From Jannaschia maritima (GTDB lineage Bacteria; Pseudomonadota; Alphaproteobacteria; Rhodobacterales; Rhodobacteraceae): a stretch of 64,000 nt of DNA. The stretch lies in assembly GCF_030973515.1 (NCBI RefSeq), contig NZ_JARGZA010000014.1, positions 1-64,000 of the forward strand. The letters run 5' to 3'. The translations under genes were made by a program, and so were the position numbers. Under the pieces are notes generated by a model. That model saw only the letters and a program-made list of their open reading frames with translations. It did no database searches and was not told the origin of the DNA. Positions 9,507-19,312 of this stretch are shown here, piece by piece; the stretch's first letter is position 1, and each line of letters opens with the position of its first letter.

Positions 9507-9594
9507 GTCACCTCGGGGGGCCTGGCGACAGGCTGAGATGCGAAAGCGGACCCGTCGAACCTGAACCGGTTAGCACCGGCGGAGGGAAGGTGAA
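9507..9594 (+). promoter_or_regulatory. TPP riboswitch (THI element)
   Basis: The conserved THI-box pieces appear in order: the CCTCGGGGGGCC stem entry (9511 on), CTGAGATGCG (9533-9542), ACCCGTCGAACCTGA (9550-9564), then CCGGTTAGCACCGGCGGAGG and GGGAAGG. It lies just upstream of thiB, so thiamine pyrophosphate would shut off the transporter operon. The ribosome-binding region of thiB lies downstream, which fits translational control, but the exact mechanism cannot be seen. Confidence 0.93.
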
Positions 9595-9634
9595 CCATCA
9601 CCCCGCCCCCGCCCGTCGCAATGGGAGCCTTGTG

Positions 9635-10612
9635 ATGAAGACCACCTCGATCACCATCGCCGCGGGACTGATCGCCACGGGCCCCGCCTGGGCCGAGCCG
9701 TTGACGGTCTATGCCCCCGACTACTTCGCGTCCGAATGGGGTCCGGGCCCGGCCATCGAGGCCGCCTTCGAGGCACAGTGCGGCTGCGAGATGGAATACG
9801 TCACCGGCGACGTCCTGCCCCGCCTGCGGCTGGAAGGGGCGCGCACGAACGCGGACGTGGTGATCGGGCTGAACACCGACACGGCCCAGCCCGCACGGGA
9901 CACGGGGCTCTTCGCGCCGCACGGGGTGGACACGACGGACCTGTCCCTGCCGATGGCGTGGACCGACGACACATTCCTGCCGTTCAACTGGTCGCACACG
10001 GCGTTCGTCTACGACGCGACGCGCCTGGCGGACCCGCCGGCCAGCTTCGACGCGCTGCGCCGCGCCCCGGACGACCTGACGCTGGTGGTGCAGGACCCGC
10101 GCAGCAGCGTCAGCGGACTGGCCCTGGCCCTGTGGATCGACGCGATCTACGGCGACGCCGCGGAGGAGGTCTGGGCCGACCTGGCCGACAACATCGTGAC
10201 CGTGACCGCCGGCTGGTCCGAATCCTATGGCATGTTCACCGAGGGCGAGGTCGACATGGTCCTGTCCTACACGACCAGTCCCGCCTATCACATCGTGGCC
10301 GAAGGCGACGACACAAAGCGGGCGGCGATCTTCCCGGAAGGCCATTACGTGATGGTCGAGACGGCGGCACAGCTGGCGGGCACGGACCAGCCGGACCTTG
10401 CGCAGGCGTTCATGGACTTCGTGCTGACGCCGGCGTTCCAGTCGATCGTGCCGGAGGGCAACTGGTCCTTTCCCGCGCGCCGGGCGGGCGACCTGCCGGA
10501 CGGATTCGACGCGCTGGCCCTGCCGGACAAGGCCATCGCCTACTCCCCGGAGGAGGCGGACGCGAAGCGCCGGGCCGTCGTGGCCGCGTTCGAGGCCGGG
10601 ATGCGCCGCTGA
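9635..10612 (+). CDS. thiB: Thiamine ABC transporter, periplasmic binding protein
   Basis: The 325-residue protein has a Sec signal peptide ([22 protein letters not shown], cleavage near residue 20) and the binding-protein fold that captures thiamine or TPP. Family features include [47 protein letters not shown] and [11 protein letters not shown] near the C-terminus. The upstream in-frame ATG at 9590 lies inside the riboswitch end and would spoil the leader, so the ATG at 9635 with GGGAG upstream is chosen. It is the first gene of thiBPQ under the TPP riboswitch. Confidence 0.93.
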   Translation: MKTTSITIAAGLIATGPAWAEPLTVYAPDYFASEWGPGPAIEAAFEAQCGCEMEYVTGDVLPRLRLEGARTNADVVIGLNTDTAQPARDTGLFAPHGVDTTDLSLPMAWTDDTFLPFNWSHTAFVYDATRLADPPASFDALRRAPDDLTLVVQDPRSSVSGLALALWIDAIYGDAAEEVWADLADNIVTVTAGWSESYGMFTEGEVDMVLSYTTSPAYHIVAEGDDTKRAAIFPEGHYVMVETAAQLAGTDQPDLAQAFMDFVLTPAFQSIVPEGNWSFPARRAGDLPDGFDALALPDKAIAYSPEEADAKRRAVVAAFEAGMRR

Positions 10613-12153
10613 CCCGCTCCGCCGGCCCGGGTCCCGGGATCCGCATCGGAGTCGCTGCCGCCGCCCTGGTGGCGGTCTTGCTGCTGGCGCCGCTGATCGC
10701 CACCCTGACGCGGGCGGAGGGGTGGACGGGATTGCGGCCATCGGACGGATCGGCCCTGTGGTTCACGCTGTGGCAGGCGGCCGTGTCGGCGGCGCTGTCG
10801 GTCCTGCTGGCCATCCCGGTCGCGCGTGCGCTGGCGCGGCGGCGGTTCCCGGGGCGGGGTGCGGTGGTCCTGGTCCTGGGGGCGCCGTTCATCCTGCCCA
10901 CCATCGTGGCCGTGCTAGGGCTGGTGGCGGTGTTCGGACGGTCCGGCCTGGTCGCGGACCTGACCGGTTGGTCGCCGCCGCTCTACGGTCCACAAGGGGT
11001 GATCCTGGCGCATGTGTTCTTCAACATGCCGCTGGCCGTCCGATTGATCGTGCAGGGCTGGGCCACCGTGCCGGGGGAGCGTCTGCGTCTCGCGGCCTCG
11101 TTGGGGTTCGGTCCGGGCGATACGTTCCGCGTGCTGGAATGGCCGATGCTGCGGGCGGTGGTCCCCGGCGTGTTCCTGGTCGTGTTCCTGATCTGCACGA
11201 CCTCCTTCGCGATCGCGCTGGCCCTGGGTGGGGGACCGCGGGCCACGACGGTGGAATTGGCGATATACGCGGCGTTCCGGTTCGACTTCGACCTGGGCCG
11301 CGCGGCGGCGCTTGCGGGGATGCAACTGGCCATCGGCGTCGTCGCGGCCACGGCCACGCTGCGGTTGTCGCTGCCGTCGGGGTTCGGGGCGGGGCTGGAC
11401 CGGCCGGTGCGGCGGTGGGATTCGCAGGGCGCGATCCTGCGCCTGCAGGACGTGGCCTGCATCGCGGCCGCCTGCCTGTTCCTGCTGACGCCCCTGACGA
11501 TGGTCCTGGCGGGCGGCGCGACCCATCTGCCCGATATCGAGGCATCGGTCTGGCGGGCCGCGCTTCGGTCGCTGGTCATCGCCGTGGGTGCGGCACTGGC
11601 GACGGCGGCGGTGGCCTTCCCGATGGCCCTGGCCGTGGCGTCCGGGCGTCGCTGGGTGGACGTGGTGGCGGTGCTGACGATCACGGCGTCGCCCCTGGTG
11701 CTGGGGATCGGGACCTACGTGCTGCTGCTTCCGGTGACGAACCCCTTGGTTTGGGCGCTGCCCGTCACGGCGGCGGTGAACGTGCTGCTGGCCCTGCCCT
11801 TCGCGATGCGCGCCCTGGTGCCCGCCCTGCGCGACCTGACCGCGGATTACGGACGGCTGTCGGCCTCGCTGGGGCTGACGGGCGCGGCGTGGCTGCGCGT
11901 GGTCGCCCTGCCCCGCCTGCGGGGGCCGCTGGGCTATGCGATGGGGTTGACCGCGGCGCTGTCGGCCGGGGACCTGGGCGTCATCGCCCTGTTCGCCCGG
12001 CCGGAGGACGCGACTCTGCCGTTGAAGCTGTACCAGTTGATGGGGGCCTATCGCATGGCGGACGCGCAGGCCGCGGGCGTCCTGCTGGTCGTCATTGCGC
12101 TGGGGCTGTTCTGGGCGTTCGAACGGGCGGGGCGCGATGCTGACGCTGGCTGA
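10609..12153 (+). CDS. thiP: Thiamine ABC transporter, permease
   Basis: The protein is about 514 residues with two FbpB/CysTW-like permease halves. Each half has the inner-membrane EAA loop: [22 protein letters not shown] in the first and [22 protein letters not shown] in the second. It forms the membrane channel for thiamine with ThiB and ThiQ. No ATG, GTG or TTG lies at the expected start. The frame opens after the thiB gene, and the best candidate is CTG at 10609, which overlaps the thiB stop as CTGA. The GTG at 10669 would cut the first helix. The 3' end overlaps thiQ by 17 bp. Confidence 0.85.
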   Translation: MTRSAGPGPGIRIGVAAAALVAVLLLAPLIATLTRAEGWTGLRPSDGSALWFTLWQAAVSAALSVLLAIPVARALARRRFPGRGAVVLVLGAPFILPTIVAVLGLVAVFGRSGLVADLTGWSPPLYGPQGVILAHVFFNMPLAVRLIVQGWATVPGERLRLAASLGFGPGDTFRVLEWPMLRAVVPGVFLVVFLICTTSFAIALALGGGPRATTVELAIYAAFRFDFDLGRAAALAGMQLAIGVVAATATLRLSLPSGFGAGLDRPVRRWDSQGAILRLQDVACIAAACLFLLTPLTMVLAGGATHLPDIEASVWRAALRSLVIAVGAALATAAVAFPMALAVASGRRWVDVVAVLTITASPLVLGIGTYVLLLPVTNPLVWALPVTAAVNVLLALPFAMRALVPALRDLTADYGRLSASLGLTGAAWLRVVALPRLRGPLGYAMGLTAALSAGDLGVIALFARPEDATLPLKLYQLMGAYRMADAQAAGVLLVVIALGLFWAFERAGRDADAG

Positions 12154-12844
12154 CGTGACCGTGCGGCTGGGGGGGTTCACCCTGCGCGCCGATCTCGACG
12201 TGCCGCCGGGCGGCATCACCGCGGTGATCGGGCCCAGCGGATCGGGGAAGTCCACGGTCCTGAACGCGATCGCGGGCTTCGTGGCCCTGTCCGCGGGACG
12301 GGTGTCCATCGCGGGGCGGGACGTCACCGATGCGGCGCCCGGCGCGCGGCCCGTGTCGATCATCTTCCAGGACCAGAACCTGTTCCCCCACCTGACGGTC
12401 GCGCGCAACGTGGGTCTGGGCCTGCGGACGCGCGGTCGCCCGACGCCGGAGGAACGCGACTCGGTGGACGCGGTCCTGGCGCGGGTCGGCCTGGAGGGCA
12501 CCGGCGATCGCCGCCCCGCCGACCTGTCGGGCGGTCAGCAGAGCCGTGCCGCCCTGGCCCGTGCCCTGCTACGCCGCCGTCCCTGGCTGCTGCTGGACGA
12601 GGCGTTCGGGGCGCTGGGACCCGCCCTGCGGCACGAGATGCTCGACCTGCTGTCCGAAACGGCGGCGGAGGCCGGTTTGTCGGCCTTGATGGTGACGCAC
12701 GATCCGAACGACGTCCGCCGCGCGGCCGGGCGGACCATCCTCGTGGCCGATGGGGTGGCCCACCCGCCCGTGCGGACGGAAGCCCTGTTCGCCGACCCGC
12801 CGGAGGCGCTGAAAGCCTATCTGGGACCACGCGCGGGGACCTGA
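12137..12844 (+). CDS. thiQ: Thiamine ABC transporter, ATP-binding protein
   Basis: This is a 235-residue ABC ATPase that powers thiamine import. It has Walker A GPSGSGKS, Q-loop FQDQNLFPHLT, signature LSGGQQSRAALARAL, Walker B WLLLDEAF and the switch histidine in MVTHDPNDV. The D-loop reads GALGP instead of the usual SALDP, so the conserved aspartate is replaced by glycine. An upstream ATG exists at 12095, but the ATG at 12137 ([13 protein letters not shown]) matches the family start. It is the last gene of thiBPQ. Confidence 0.93.
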   Translation: MLTLADVTVRLGGFTLRADLDVPPGGITAVIGPSGSGKSTVLNAIAGFVALSAGRVSIAGRDVTDAAPGARPVSIIFQDQNLFPHLTVARNVGLGLRTRGRPTPEERDSVDAVLARVGLEGTGDRRPADLSGGQQSRAALARALLRRRPWLLLDEAFGALGPALRHEMLDLLSETAAEAGLSALMVTHDPNDVRRAAGRTILVADGVAHPPVRTEALFADPPEALKAYLGPRAGT

Positions 12845-12971
12845 CGAGCACTGCCCTCCGCGATCCGGGCGATCGGGGATCGCGTGGGGATGCCGACCGG
12901 ATGGTCGCATGTCCGGGGACGGGGACGTGCGCCATGGTGATCTCGCCGGGGACATCCCGGACCCCGAACGG

Positions 12972-12998
12972 AAAAGGGCGCCCCGCGGGGACGCCCTT
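12972..12998 (-). terminator. Terminator of petABC
   Basis: Read on the minus strand, GGGCGTCCCCGCGGGGCGCCC forms a GC-rich hairpin followed by TTTT. It lies about 25 bp after the petC stop codon, where the operon should end. Confidence 0.7.
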
Positions 12999-13023
12999 CG
13001 CCTGTCTCACCGATGGGGGACCG

Positions 13024-13860
13024 TCACTCGGCCGGCCCCTTCACCGGCTTGACGTTCGTCCCGTACCGCTGATGGCCCTTCACCCCGGCCCACAGGCGCT
13101 TGTTCGTGAAGTACAGCAGCACCGCCAGGATGCCGAGCATCAGCACCGCGACCAGGCCCATCTGCTTGCGGTTCGCCAGCTTCGGCTCGGCGGTCCACAT
13201 CAGGAAGGCCGCGACGTCCTGGGCCGTCGACTCGATGTCCGTGGGCGCCCCGTCGTCGAACACGACGTCGTCGCCATACAGCACCGGCGCCATGCTGATC
13301 CAGCCGCCGGGGAAGGCCGTGTTCTCGTAAAGGACGGTGCCCGCCACCTCCTGCTCCTCGCCGGTATAGCCGGCCAGCAGCGACGCGATGTACTCGGGAC
13401 CGCCCATCCCGTTGATCAGCTGGCTGATCCCGGTGCTGTACGGTCCATGGAACCCTGCCCGGGCCTTCGCCATCAACGACAGGTCGGGGGCGCCGACGCT
13501 GTTGTTCGCCGGGAACTTGTCGTTCAGCGCCGCCTCGCGGAAGTCGCCCATTCCGTCGTTCAGGGTGGTGTCGAACACCTCGAACTGCTCGGTATAGGCC
13601 TGGGCCTGCGCTTCGGTGAAGCCGACGCCGCCCGGATCGGTCAGGTTCCGGAACGCCACGTACCGGATGCCGTGGCAGGCGGAGCAGACCTCCGTATAGA
13701 CCTTCAGGCCCCGCTGCAACTGGTTCTGATCGTACGTCCCGAACACGCCCTCGAACGGGAAGTCGTAGTCGGTGACGTAGCCCGCGGCACCCGCGGCGAA
13801 CGCCGCGGGGGTGGACAGGGCCAGGATGGTCGCGGCCCGTCGTAGGGTCTTCATCATCAT
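13024..13860 (-). CDS. petC: Cytochrome c1 of the bc1 complex
   Basis: The 278-residue protein has a Sec leader (MMMKTLRRAATILALSTPAAFA), the covalent haem site CSACH at about residue 50, and a C-terminal membrane anchor (LVAVLMLGILAVLLYFTNKRLW). It carries electrons from the Rieske protein to soluble or membrane cytochrome c in the periplasm. The methionine ligand lies in the ISMAPVLYGD segment. An in-frame ATG at 13872 overlaps the petB stop, but GAGG sits 6 bp before the ATG at 13860, so that start is preferred. It is the third gene of petABC, and a terminator follows. Confidence 0.95.
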   Translation of the reverse strand: MMMKTLRRAATILALSTPAAFAAGAAGYVTDYDFPFEGVFGTYDQNQLQRGLKVYTEVCSACHGIRYVAFRNLTDPGGVGFTEAQAQAYTEQFEVFDTTLNDGMGDFREAALNDKFPANNSVGAPDLSLMAKARAGFHGPYSTGISQLINGMGGPEYIASLLAGYTGEEQEVAGTVLYENTAFPGGWISMAPVLYGDDVVFDDGAPTDIESTAQDVAAFLMWTAEPKLANRKQMGLVAVLMLGILAVLLYFTNKRLWAGVKGHQRYGTNVKPVKGPAE

Positions 13861-13868
13861 GGCGGACC

Positions 13869-15257
13869 TCATTCGGCAGGCGTGGTGGCGCCGCGCTCGC
13901 CCGGCAGGCGCATGCCCGTGCCGGAGGAACCGTCGTCGCCGGGACCGTAATGCGCCGCGAAGTCAGCCTCGATCGTCGCCGGACGGGCCAGCGGCTTCTC
14001 GATGACGCCCAGCAGCGGCAGGATCACCAGGAAGTAGGCGAACCAATAGGTCGTGAAGATCAGCGACCAGGTGCCCGCCTCGACCCCAAGGATGGTGGCG
14101 TCCGCAGCCATCGCGCCGAACCACATCAGCATGAAGAACGTGAACACCAGACCCCAGAACCACCACTTGAACATGGGGCGGTAGCGGCCCGACCGGACGG
14201 ACGAGGTGTCCAGCCAGGGCGCCAGCGCCATGACGGCGATGGCCGCGAACATCGCGACGACGCCGAAGAAGGCCGCGTCGATGATGCCGCCCGACACCCA
14301 GTTCAGCGCGATGACCAGCCAGACGTCCGACGTGAAGGCCCGCAGGATCGCGTAGAACGGCAGGAAGTACCATTCGGGGACGATGTGGGCCGGCGTCGCC
14401 AGGGGGTTCGCCTCGATGTAGTTGTCGGGGTGGCCCAGGTAGTTGGGCATGAAGCCGACGATGGCGAAGAACACCAAGAGGATGATCGCCAGGGCGAACA
14501 GGTCCTTGATGACGAAGTAGGGCCAGAACGGCAGCGTGTCGCGCTGCGCCTCCTCCTTCGACGTGCGCCGCACCTCCACGCCCGTCGGGTTGTTGTTGCC
14601 CGTGGAATGGAACGACCAGATCTTCACGATCGACAGGCCGAGGATCATGAACGGCATCAGGTAGTGCAGGCTGAAGAAGCGGTTCAGCGTGGCGTTGTCC
14701 ACCGCCGGTCCGCCCAGCAGCCAGGTCTGGATCGGCTCGCCGACGAAGGGGATCGCGCCGAACAGGCCGGTGATCACCGTGGCGCCCCAGAAGGACATCT
14801 GACCCCAGGGCAGCACGTAGCCCATGAAGGCGGTGCCCATCATCAGCAGGTAGATCAGGATGCCCAGGATCCACGTGATCTCGCGCGGGGCCTTGTAGGA
14901 CCCGTAGTAGAGGTTGCGGAAGATGTGGGCATAGACGGCCACGAAGAACAGCGACGCGCCGTTCTGGTGGATGTAGCGCATGGCCCAGCCGCCGTTCACG
15001 TCGCGCATGATGTGCTCGACGCTCGCGAAGGCGTTGTCGACATGCGGGGTGTAGTGCATCGCCAGGATGATGCCCGTCACGATCTGCAGGACCAGCGTGA
15101 AGGTCAGGATGATGCCCCAGATCCACATCCAGTTCAGGTTCTTGGGCGTGGGGATCATCAGGGTGTCGTAGAGCAGGCCGATCACGGGGATGCGGCGCTC
15201 GACCCACTTCTCGGCCGTCGTCTTCGGCTCGTAGTGGTCGTGGGGAATTCCGGCCAT
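13869..15257 (-). CDS. petB: Cytochrome b of the bc1 complex
   Basis: The 462-residue protein is the diheme membrane core of ubiquinol:cytochrome c reductase. It has eight expected transmembrane helices. The quinone-site motif [15 protein letters not shown] and the haem helices ([58 protein letters not shown]) are clear. The C-terminal tail is longer than in mitochondrial forms (ending [13 protein letters not shown] then a Gly/Ser/Thr tail), as in relatives. It lies 11 bp downstream of petA. Electron flow through the complex builds the proton gradient. Confidence 0.96.
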   Translation of the reverse strand: MAGIPHDHYEPKTTAEKWVERRIPVIGLLYDTLMIPTPKNLNWMWIWGIILTFTLVLQIVTGIILAMHYTPHVDNAFASVEHIMRDVNGGWAMRYIHQNGASLFFVAVYAHIFRNLYYGSYKAPREITWILGILIYLLMMGTAFMGYVLPWGQMSFWGATVITGLFGAIPFVGEPIQTWLLGGPAVDNATLNRFFSLHYLMPFMILGLSIVKIWSFHSTGNNNPTGVEVRRTSKEEAQRDTLPFWPYFVIKDLFALAIILLVFFAIVGFMPNYLGHPDNYIEANPLATPAHIVPEWYFLPFYAILRAFTSDVWLVIALNWVSGGIIDAAFFGVVAMFAAIAVMALAPWLDTSSVRSGRYRPMFKWWFWGLVFTFFMLMWFGAMAADATILGVEAGTWSLIFTTYWFAYFLVILPLLGVIEKPLARPATIEADFAAHYGPGDDGSSGTGMRLPGERGATTPAE

Positions 15258-15268
15258 CGTCGTCCTCC

Positions 15269-15850
15269 TCAGCCTAGCAGGATCGTGGTGGGGTCAGTGA
15301 ACTGCGCGGGGGGGACCGGCAGGTTGCGGGGGGCGGGGCCGCGGCGGATGCGCCCCGACGTGTCGTAGTGCGAGCCGTGGCAGGGACAGAACCAGCCGCC
15401 GAAATCGCCCGCGCCGTCGCCCAGGGGCACGCAGCCCAGATGGGTGCACACGCCCATCATCACCAGCCACTCGCCCGAGTTCTCGCCCTCGAAGTTGGCC
15501 AGCGACCGGTTGCCGTCGTCGGCGGCGATGTTCGCGTCCAGGTTCTCGTTGTTGGCCAGCGGATCGGGCAGCGAGGACACGTCGACGTCCTGCGCGGCGG
15601 CGATCTCCTCCTCCGTGCGGCGGCGCAGGAACACGGGCTTGCCCAGCCACATGGCGGTGATCTGCGTCCCCGGCTCCAACCCGGAAACGTCGACCGGGAC
15701 GGAGGCCAGCGCCAGCACGTCGGCGGACGGGTTCATCTGGTTGACGAGGGGCCAGACCGCCGCGCCCGCCACCACCACGCCCGCGCCGGCGGTCGCGTAG
15801 TAAAGGAAATCGCGGCGGGTGGCCGAGGAATGGTCGTCTGCGTGCGACAC
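15269..15850 (-). CDS. petA: Rieske iron-sulfur subunit of the bc1 complex
   Basis: This is a 193-residue [2Fe-2S] protein. [20 protein letters not shown] is a twin-arginine type leader and anchor. The cluster sites are CTHLGC and CPCHGSHYD, which supply two Cys and two His plus the bridging disulfide cysteines. It takes electrons from ubiquinol and passes them to cytochrome c1. An ATG at 15892 is in frame, but GTG at 15850 with GGGAGAG 8 bp upstream gives [15 protein letters not shown], which matches the family N-terminus, so GTG is chosen. First gene of petABC. Confidence 0.95.
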   Translation of the reverse strand: MSHADDHSSATRRDFLYYATAGAGVVVAGAAVWPLVNQMNPSADVLALASVPVDVSGLEPGTQITAMWLGKPVFLRRRTEEEIAAAQDVDVSSLPDPLANNENLDANIAADDGNRSLANFEGENSGEWLVMMGVCTHLGCVPLGDGAGDFGGWFCPCHGSHYDTSGRIRRGPAPRNLPVPPAQFTDPTTILLG

Positions 15851-16017
15851 GGCAATTCTCTCCCGAGCTTCCGATGCGAATGGCCCATGCACGGAATGGT
15901 TCCGCCCACGGGATTCGCGTGGCTATAGCGCGCCGGACCGCCGGGGCGCCAGCGGACAATACGGCGCAGCCCTGGGGGACCTAGCGCGACCGTCCCGCCG
16001 CGGCAAATCGCCCGCCG

Positions 16018-16446
16018 TCACGCCAGCGCGGCCCACATGTCCCGGTGCGGGATCCCCGCGTCATCGTAGGCCGGTCCTTCCGCGACGAAGCCCAGCCCCT
16101 CGTACCATGGGATCACCGCCTCCTGCGCCGACAGGTACGCCCGCCGCGCCCCCTCCGCCCGGCCGCGCGCCATGGCCTCCGCCATCAGCCGTCGGGCGTG
16201 GCCCCGGCCCCGGTGATCGGCCAGCGTGGCGACGCGCCCGACCTTCAGCACGCCGTCCCGCACCCGGCTGCGCAGGGTCGCGGCGGGCCTGCCACCCTCC
16301 GACAGAACCCAGTGCAGATAACCGTCGTCGGTCCCGTCCAGCTCCAACGCCTCCGGGACACTCTGCTCCTCGATGAAGACGGCCCGCCGGATCGCCTCGG
16401 CCGCCGGGGGCAGGACGTCGAACACCTCGACCACCGGGTCCGTCAT
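16018..16446 (-). CDS. GNAT-family N-acetyltransferase
   Basis: The 142-residue protein has the GNAT fold. The acetyl-CoA loop is seen in RVATLADHRGRGHARRLMAEA (R/Q-x-x-G-x-G/A type) at about residues 73-93. The N-terminal FIEEQSVPEALELDGTDD is typical of the ElaA/YjcF-like GNAT group. The C-terminal region (AQEAVIPWYEGLGFVAEGP) fits the same group. The acceptor is unknown. It starts inside the stop of the GST gene upstream (ATGA), so the two form an operon. Confidence 0.85.
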   Translation of the reverse strand: MTDPVVEVFDVLPPAAEAIRRAVFIEEQSVPEALELDGTDDGYLHWVLSEGGRPAATLRSRVRDGVLKVGRVATLADHRGRGHARRLMAEAMARGRAEGARRAYLSAQEAVIPWYEGLGFVAEGPAYDDAGIPHRDMWAALA

Positions 16447-17039
16447 GCCGGACGGGTCTCCGCCATCGCGTCGCGCATCGCGAACGCCGCCTCCCAAGCG
16501 GCCAGGGCGGGCCGCGCGCCGCGCCAGTCGCGGTCGCCCAGGCGGAAGTCCAGATAGCCCAGGGCGCAGCCCACCGCGATGGACGCGATCGACGTCCGGC
16601 CCTGGAGGATCGGCATGGCCCGCGCGTCCCAGGAGTCGAGCGTCCGCTCCACCCGGCCCCATTGCGCGTCGAGCCAGGGCTCGAACACCATGTCGTCGGG
16701 CCGCAGCCGACGCTCGTACACCATCAGCAGCGCGGCCTCCATCACCGCGTCGGCCCCGGCCTCCAGGGTCAGCACGTCCCAGCCGCCGGGCGGGTACAGC
16801 CCGCCCTTCGCCCGGTCGTCGAGGAACCGGCAGATCACGCGGCTGTCGAACAGGGCGGGCGCGTCGTCGCGGATCAGGACGGGGATCTTGCCCACCGGGT
16901 TGGCCGCGCGGAGCGTGTCGTCCGACCCCGCGGGCGAGGCGTGGACCCCGCGCACCGTCACGTCCGTCTGCGCCGTCTCGATCAGGACGACGCGGCACTT
17001 GCGCGCGAAGGGCGAGGCGGGAGAGGACAGAAGGTGCAT
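16443..17039 (-). CDS. Glutathione S-transferase-like protein
   Basis: This 198-residue protein has an N-terminal thioredoxin-like GST domain (MHLLSSPASPFARKCRVVLIE, NPVGKIPVLIRDDAPALFDSRVI) and an all-helical C-domain. SPASPFARK holds the usual Ser/Cys active-site region, and DDAPALFDSRVI supplies the gamma-glutamyl binding D-S pair. The frame is open further upstream, but the family start is the ATG at 17039. The substrate is not known. Its stop overlaps the GNAT start by 4 bp. Confidence 0.85.
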   Translation of the reverse strand: MHLLSSPASPFARKCRVVLIETAQTDVTVRGVHASPAGSDDTLRAANPVGKIPVLIRDDAPALFDSRVICRFLDDRAKGGLYPPGGWDVLTLEAGADAVMEAALLMVYERRLRPDDMVFEPWLDAQWGRVERTLDSWDARAMPILQGRTSIASIAVGCALGYLDFRLGDRDWRGARPALAAWEAAFAMRDAMAETRPA

Positions 17040-17145
17040 GGCGGACGCTCCGGGGGCGGTGACGGGACTCCGCCCGGACCCTGGACCGGACGGGGGCGGA
17101 GCGCAAACCCGCCCCCGCGCTTGCCAGCGAAAGTCCGGCGCGCGC

Positions 17146-18087
17146 ATGGTCCCGCCCATGGCGCCCCTGTCCGACGTCCGCCCCCGGCCCGACCGGATCG
17201 GGTCCGCGATCGCCCTGCGAATCCTGGCGGCCGCCTTCGCCACGGGCATCGGCATCTGCATCCACGGCGCGTCGAAGGCGGGGGCCACCACGGGGCAGGT
17301 CGTGCTGATGCGGGCCTGCCTGTCGATCCCCGTCCTGCTGCTCTGGGCCGCCGTGGCCGGCCCCGCGCGCGACATGCTGCCTCGGGCACCATCCAAGCAC
17401 GTGCTGCGCGGCCTGATCGGCGGCACCGTGATGATACTGAACTTCTACGCGCTGGGCGTGCTGCCCGTGGCGCACGCCCAGACGCTGTCCTACCTGACGC
17501 CCGTCCTCGCCGTGCCTGCCGCCGTCGTGCTGCTGGGCGAACGCCTGTCCACCCGCACCGTCCTGGGCGTGGCCTTGGGCTTCTGCGGGATGCTTTCGAT
17601 GCTGTGGACCACGGCCGCGAACCCCGAATGGGGCTGGGTCGAGCTGTCGGGCATGGCCGCGGGCATCGCGTCCGCCGTTCTGATGGCGCTCCTGCGGGTC
17701 ATCATCCGCGCCATGACCGCGACCGAGACGACGGCCTCCATCGCGCTGAGCTTCGCGGTGATCGCGTCCTGCGTGGGGCTTGGGGCGACCGCCGTCACGG
17801 GCTGGACCCCGATGACGCCGGTGCTGTGGTCGTGGCTGCTGGGGGCGGGCCTGTTCGGCGCCATCACCCACGTCGCCGCCACGGAGGCGGCGGCCCGCGC
17901 GCCGGTCAGCACGCTCGCGGCCTACGACTATACCGGGCTGGCCTTCGCGGTCGCGCTGGACTTCGTCCTCTTCCGCCACGTGCCGGGGCCGTTCGCGTGG
18001 CTGGGGATCGTCCTGATCGCCGCCGCGGGCCTCATGACGGCGTGGCGCACGCCTCGGCCCGAAGGAACGTTCCTCCGGCTGAAGTGA
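17146..18087 (+). CDS. EamA/DMT-family transporter
   Basis: The 313-residue membrane protein has about ten helices and two EamA repeats. Typical stretches are NFYALGVLPVAHAQTLSYLT followed by VPAAVVLLGERLSTRTVLGV in the first half, and ASTLAAYDYTGL-like (VSTLAAYDYTGLAFA) in the second. The group resembles RhaT/RibN-type exporters, but the substrate is unknown. ATG at 17146 and ATG at 17158 are both possible. The 3' end overlaps the convergent mtaB gene by 56 bp, which is unusual but common in this compact genome. Confidence 0.85.
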   Translation: MVPPMAPLSDVRPRPDRIGSAIALRILAAAFATGIGICIHGASKAGATTGQVVLMRACLSIPVLLLWAAVAGPARDMLPRAPSKHVLRGLIGGTVMILNFYALGVLPVAHAQTLSYLTPVLAVPAAVVLLGERLSTRTVLGVALGFCGMLSMLWTTAANPEWGWVELSGMAAGIASAVLMALLRVIIRAMTATETTASIALSFAVIASCVGLGATAVTGWTPMTPVLWSWLLGAGLFGAITHVAATEAAARAPVSTLAAYDYTGLAFAVALDFVLFRHVPGPFAWLGIVLIAAAGLMTAWRTPRPEGTFLRLK

Positions 18088-19312
18088 TCCGCGCGTCCAC
18101 CACCCGCCCCACGGGCTGATCGGCGTCGAAGCGCACGGGCGCGAAATGCGGCGTCCGCCCCATGCGCGGGTCCTCCAGCAGGACCGGGTGCGCGCATCCC
18201 ACCTGTGCCGCCAGGTGCCGGGCGACCGCCGCGTCGCCCGCGGCGCGCAGCCGCGCCGCGCGATCCTTCGCCACCCGCCCGTCCACCTGCGGCATCCGGG
18301 CCGCGGGCGTGCCCTCGCGCGGCGAGAACGGGAAGACGTGCAGCCAGGTCAGCCCGCACGCCTCCACCAGCGACAGGCTGTCGGCGAAATGGGCGTCCGT
18401 TTCCGTGGGAAACCCCGCGATGATGTCGGCGCCGAACGTCATGTCGGGGCGCAGCGCGCGGGCGGTCTCGCAGAAGCGGACCGCGTCGTCCCGGCCGTGG
18501 CGCCGCTTCATGCGCTTCAGGATCAGGTCCGACCCGTGCTGCAGCGACAGGTGCAGGTGCGGCATGAGCCGGGGCTGGTCCGCGATCGCCGCCAGCAAGG
18601 CGTCGTCCACCTCGATGCTGTCGATGCTGCTGATGCGCAGGCGCGCCACGTCCGTCAGCCGCAGGATGCGGGCCACCAGGTCCCCCAGCCGCGGCGCGCC
18701 CGGCAGGTCCGCCCCCCAGGAGGTCAGGTCCACGCCCGTCAGCACCACCTCCCGGAAGCCGCGGTCCACCAGGCGGTTCACCTGATCGACGACGACGCCC
18801 GCGGGCACCGACCGGCTGTTCCCCCGGCCATAGGGGATGATGCAGAACGTGCAGCGGTGGTCGCATCCGTTCTGCACCTGGACATAGGCCCGCGACCGCG
18901 TCCCGAACCCGTCGATCAGGTGGCCGGCGGTTTCGCGCACGGACATGATGTCGTCCACCTGCACGGGCTCCGTCCCCCCGGTAGACAGGCCGGTCCAGGT
19001 GGCGGGGCGCATCTTGTCGGCGTTGCCCAGCACGGCATCGACCTCCACCATGGCGGCGAAGGCGTCGGGGTCGATCTGCGCGGCGCAGCCCGTGACGACG
19101 ATGCGCCGGTCGGGATGGTCGCGGCGCAGGCGGCGGATGTCCTGGCGGGCCTTGCGCACCGCTTCGGCCGTGACGGCGCATGTGTTGACGATCACCGCGT
19201 CCGACCCGGCGTCGGTCGCCATCGCCTCCATCGCGTGCGCCTCGAAGGCGTTCAGGCGGCAGCCGTGGTTCGACAGGATGGGGGCCCGTCCCCCGGCGGC
19301 GCCGTCAGCCAT
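18032..19312 (-). CDS. mtaB: tRNA t6A37 methylthiotransferase (MtaB-type radical SAM)
   Basis: The 426-residue protein belongs to the MiaB/MtaB family, which adds a methylthio group to N6-threonylcarbamoyl-adenosine 37 in tRNA. The N-terminal UPF0004 domain carries [11 protein letters not shown] and [15 protein letters not shown], and the radical SAM cluster site is [15 protein letters not shown] at about residues 150-164. It also has [20 protein letters not shown] and a short TRAM-like end. The set of three plus three cysteines for two [4Fe-4S] clusters is present. It overlaps dapF by 8 bp, so the two are co-transcribed. Confidence 0.92.
   Translation of the reverse strand: MADGAAGGRAPILSNHGCRLNAFEAHAMEAMATDAGSDAVIVNTCAVTAEAVRKARQDIRRLRRDHPDRRIVVTGCAAQIDPDAFAAMVEVDAVLGNADKMRPATWTGLSTGGTEPVQVDDIMSVRETAGHLIDGFGTRSRAYVQVQNGCDHRCTFCIIPYGRGNSRSVPAGVVVDQVNRLVDRGFREVVLTGVDLTSWGADLPGAPRLGDLVARILRLTDVARLRISSIDSIEVDDALLAAIADQPRLMPHLHLSLQHGSDLILKRMKRRHGRDDAVRFCETARALRPDMTFGADIIAGFPTETDAHFADSLSLVEACGLTWLHVFPFSPREGTPAARMPQVDGRVAKDRAARLRAAGDAAVARHLAAQVGCAHPVLLEDPRMGRTPHFAPVRFDADQPVGRVVDARITSAGGTFLRAEACATPS

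Noticed and set aside
9736-12153. One 805-codon reading frame as a single protein
   Set aside because: The first third is the shadow of thiB in another frame. Only the part from about 10609 has permease features.
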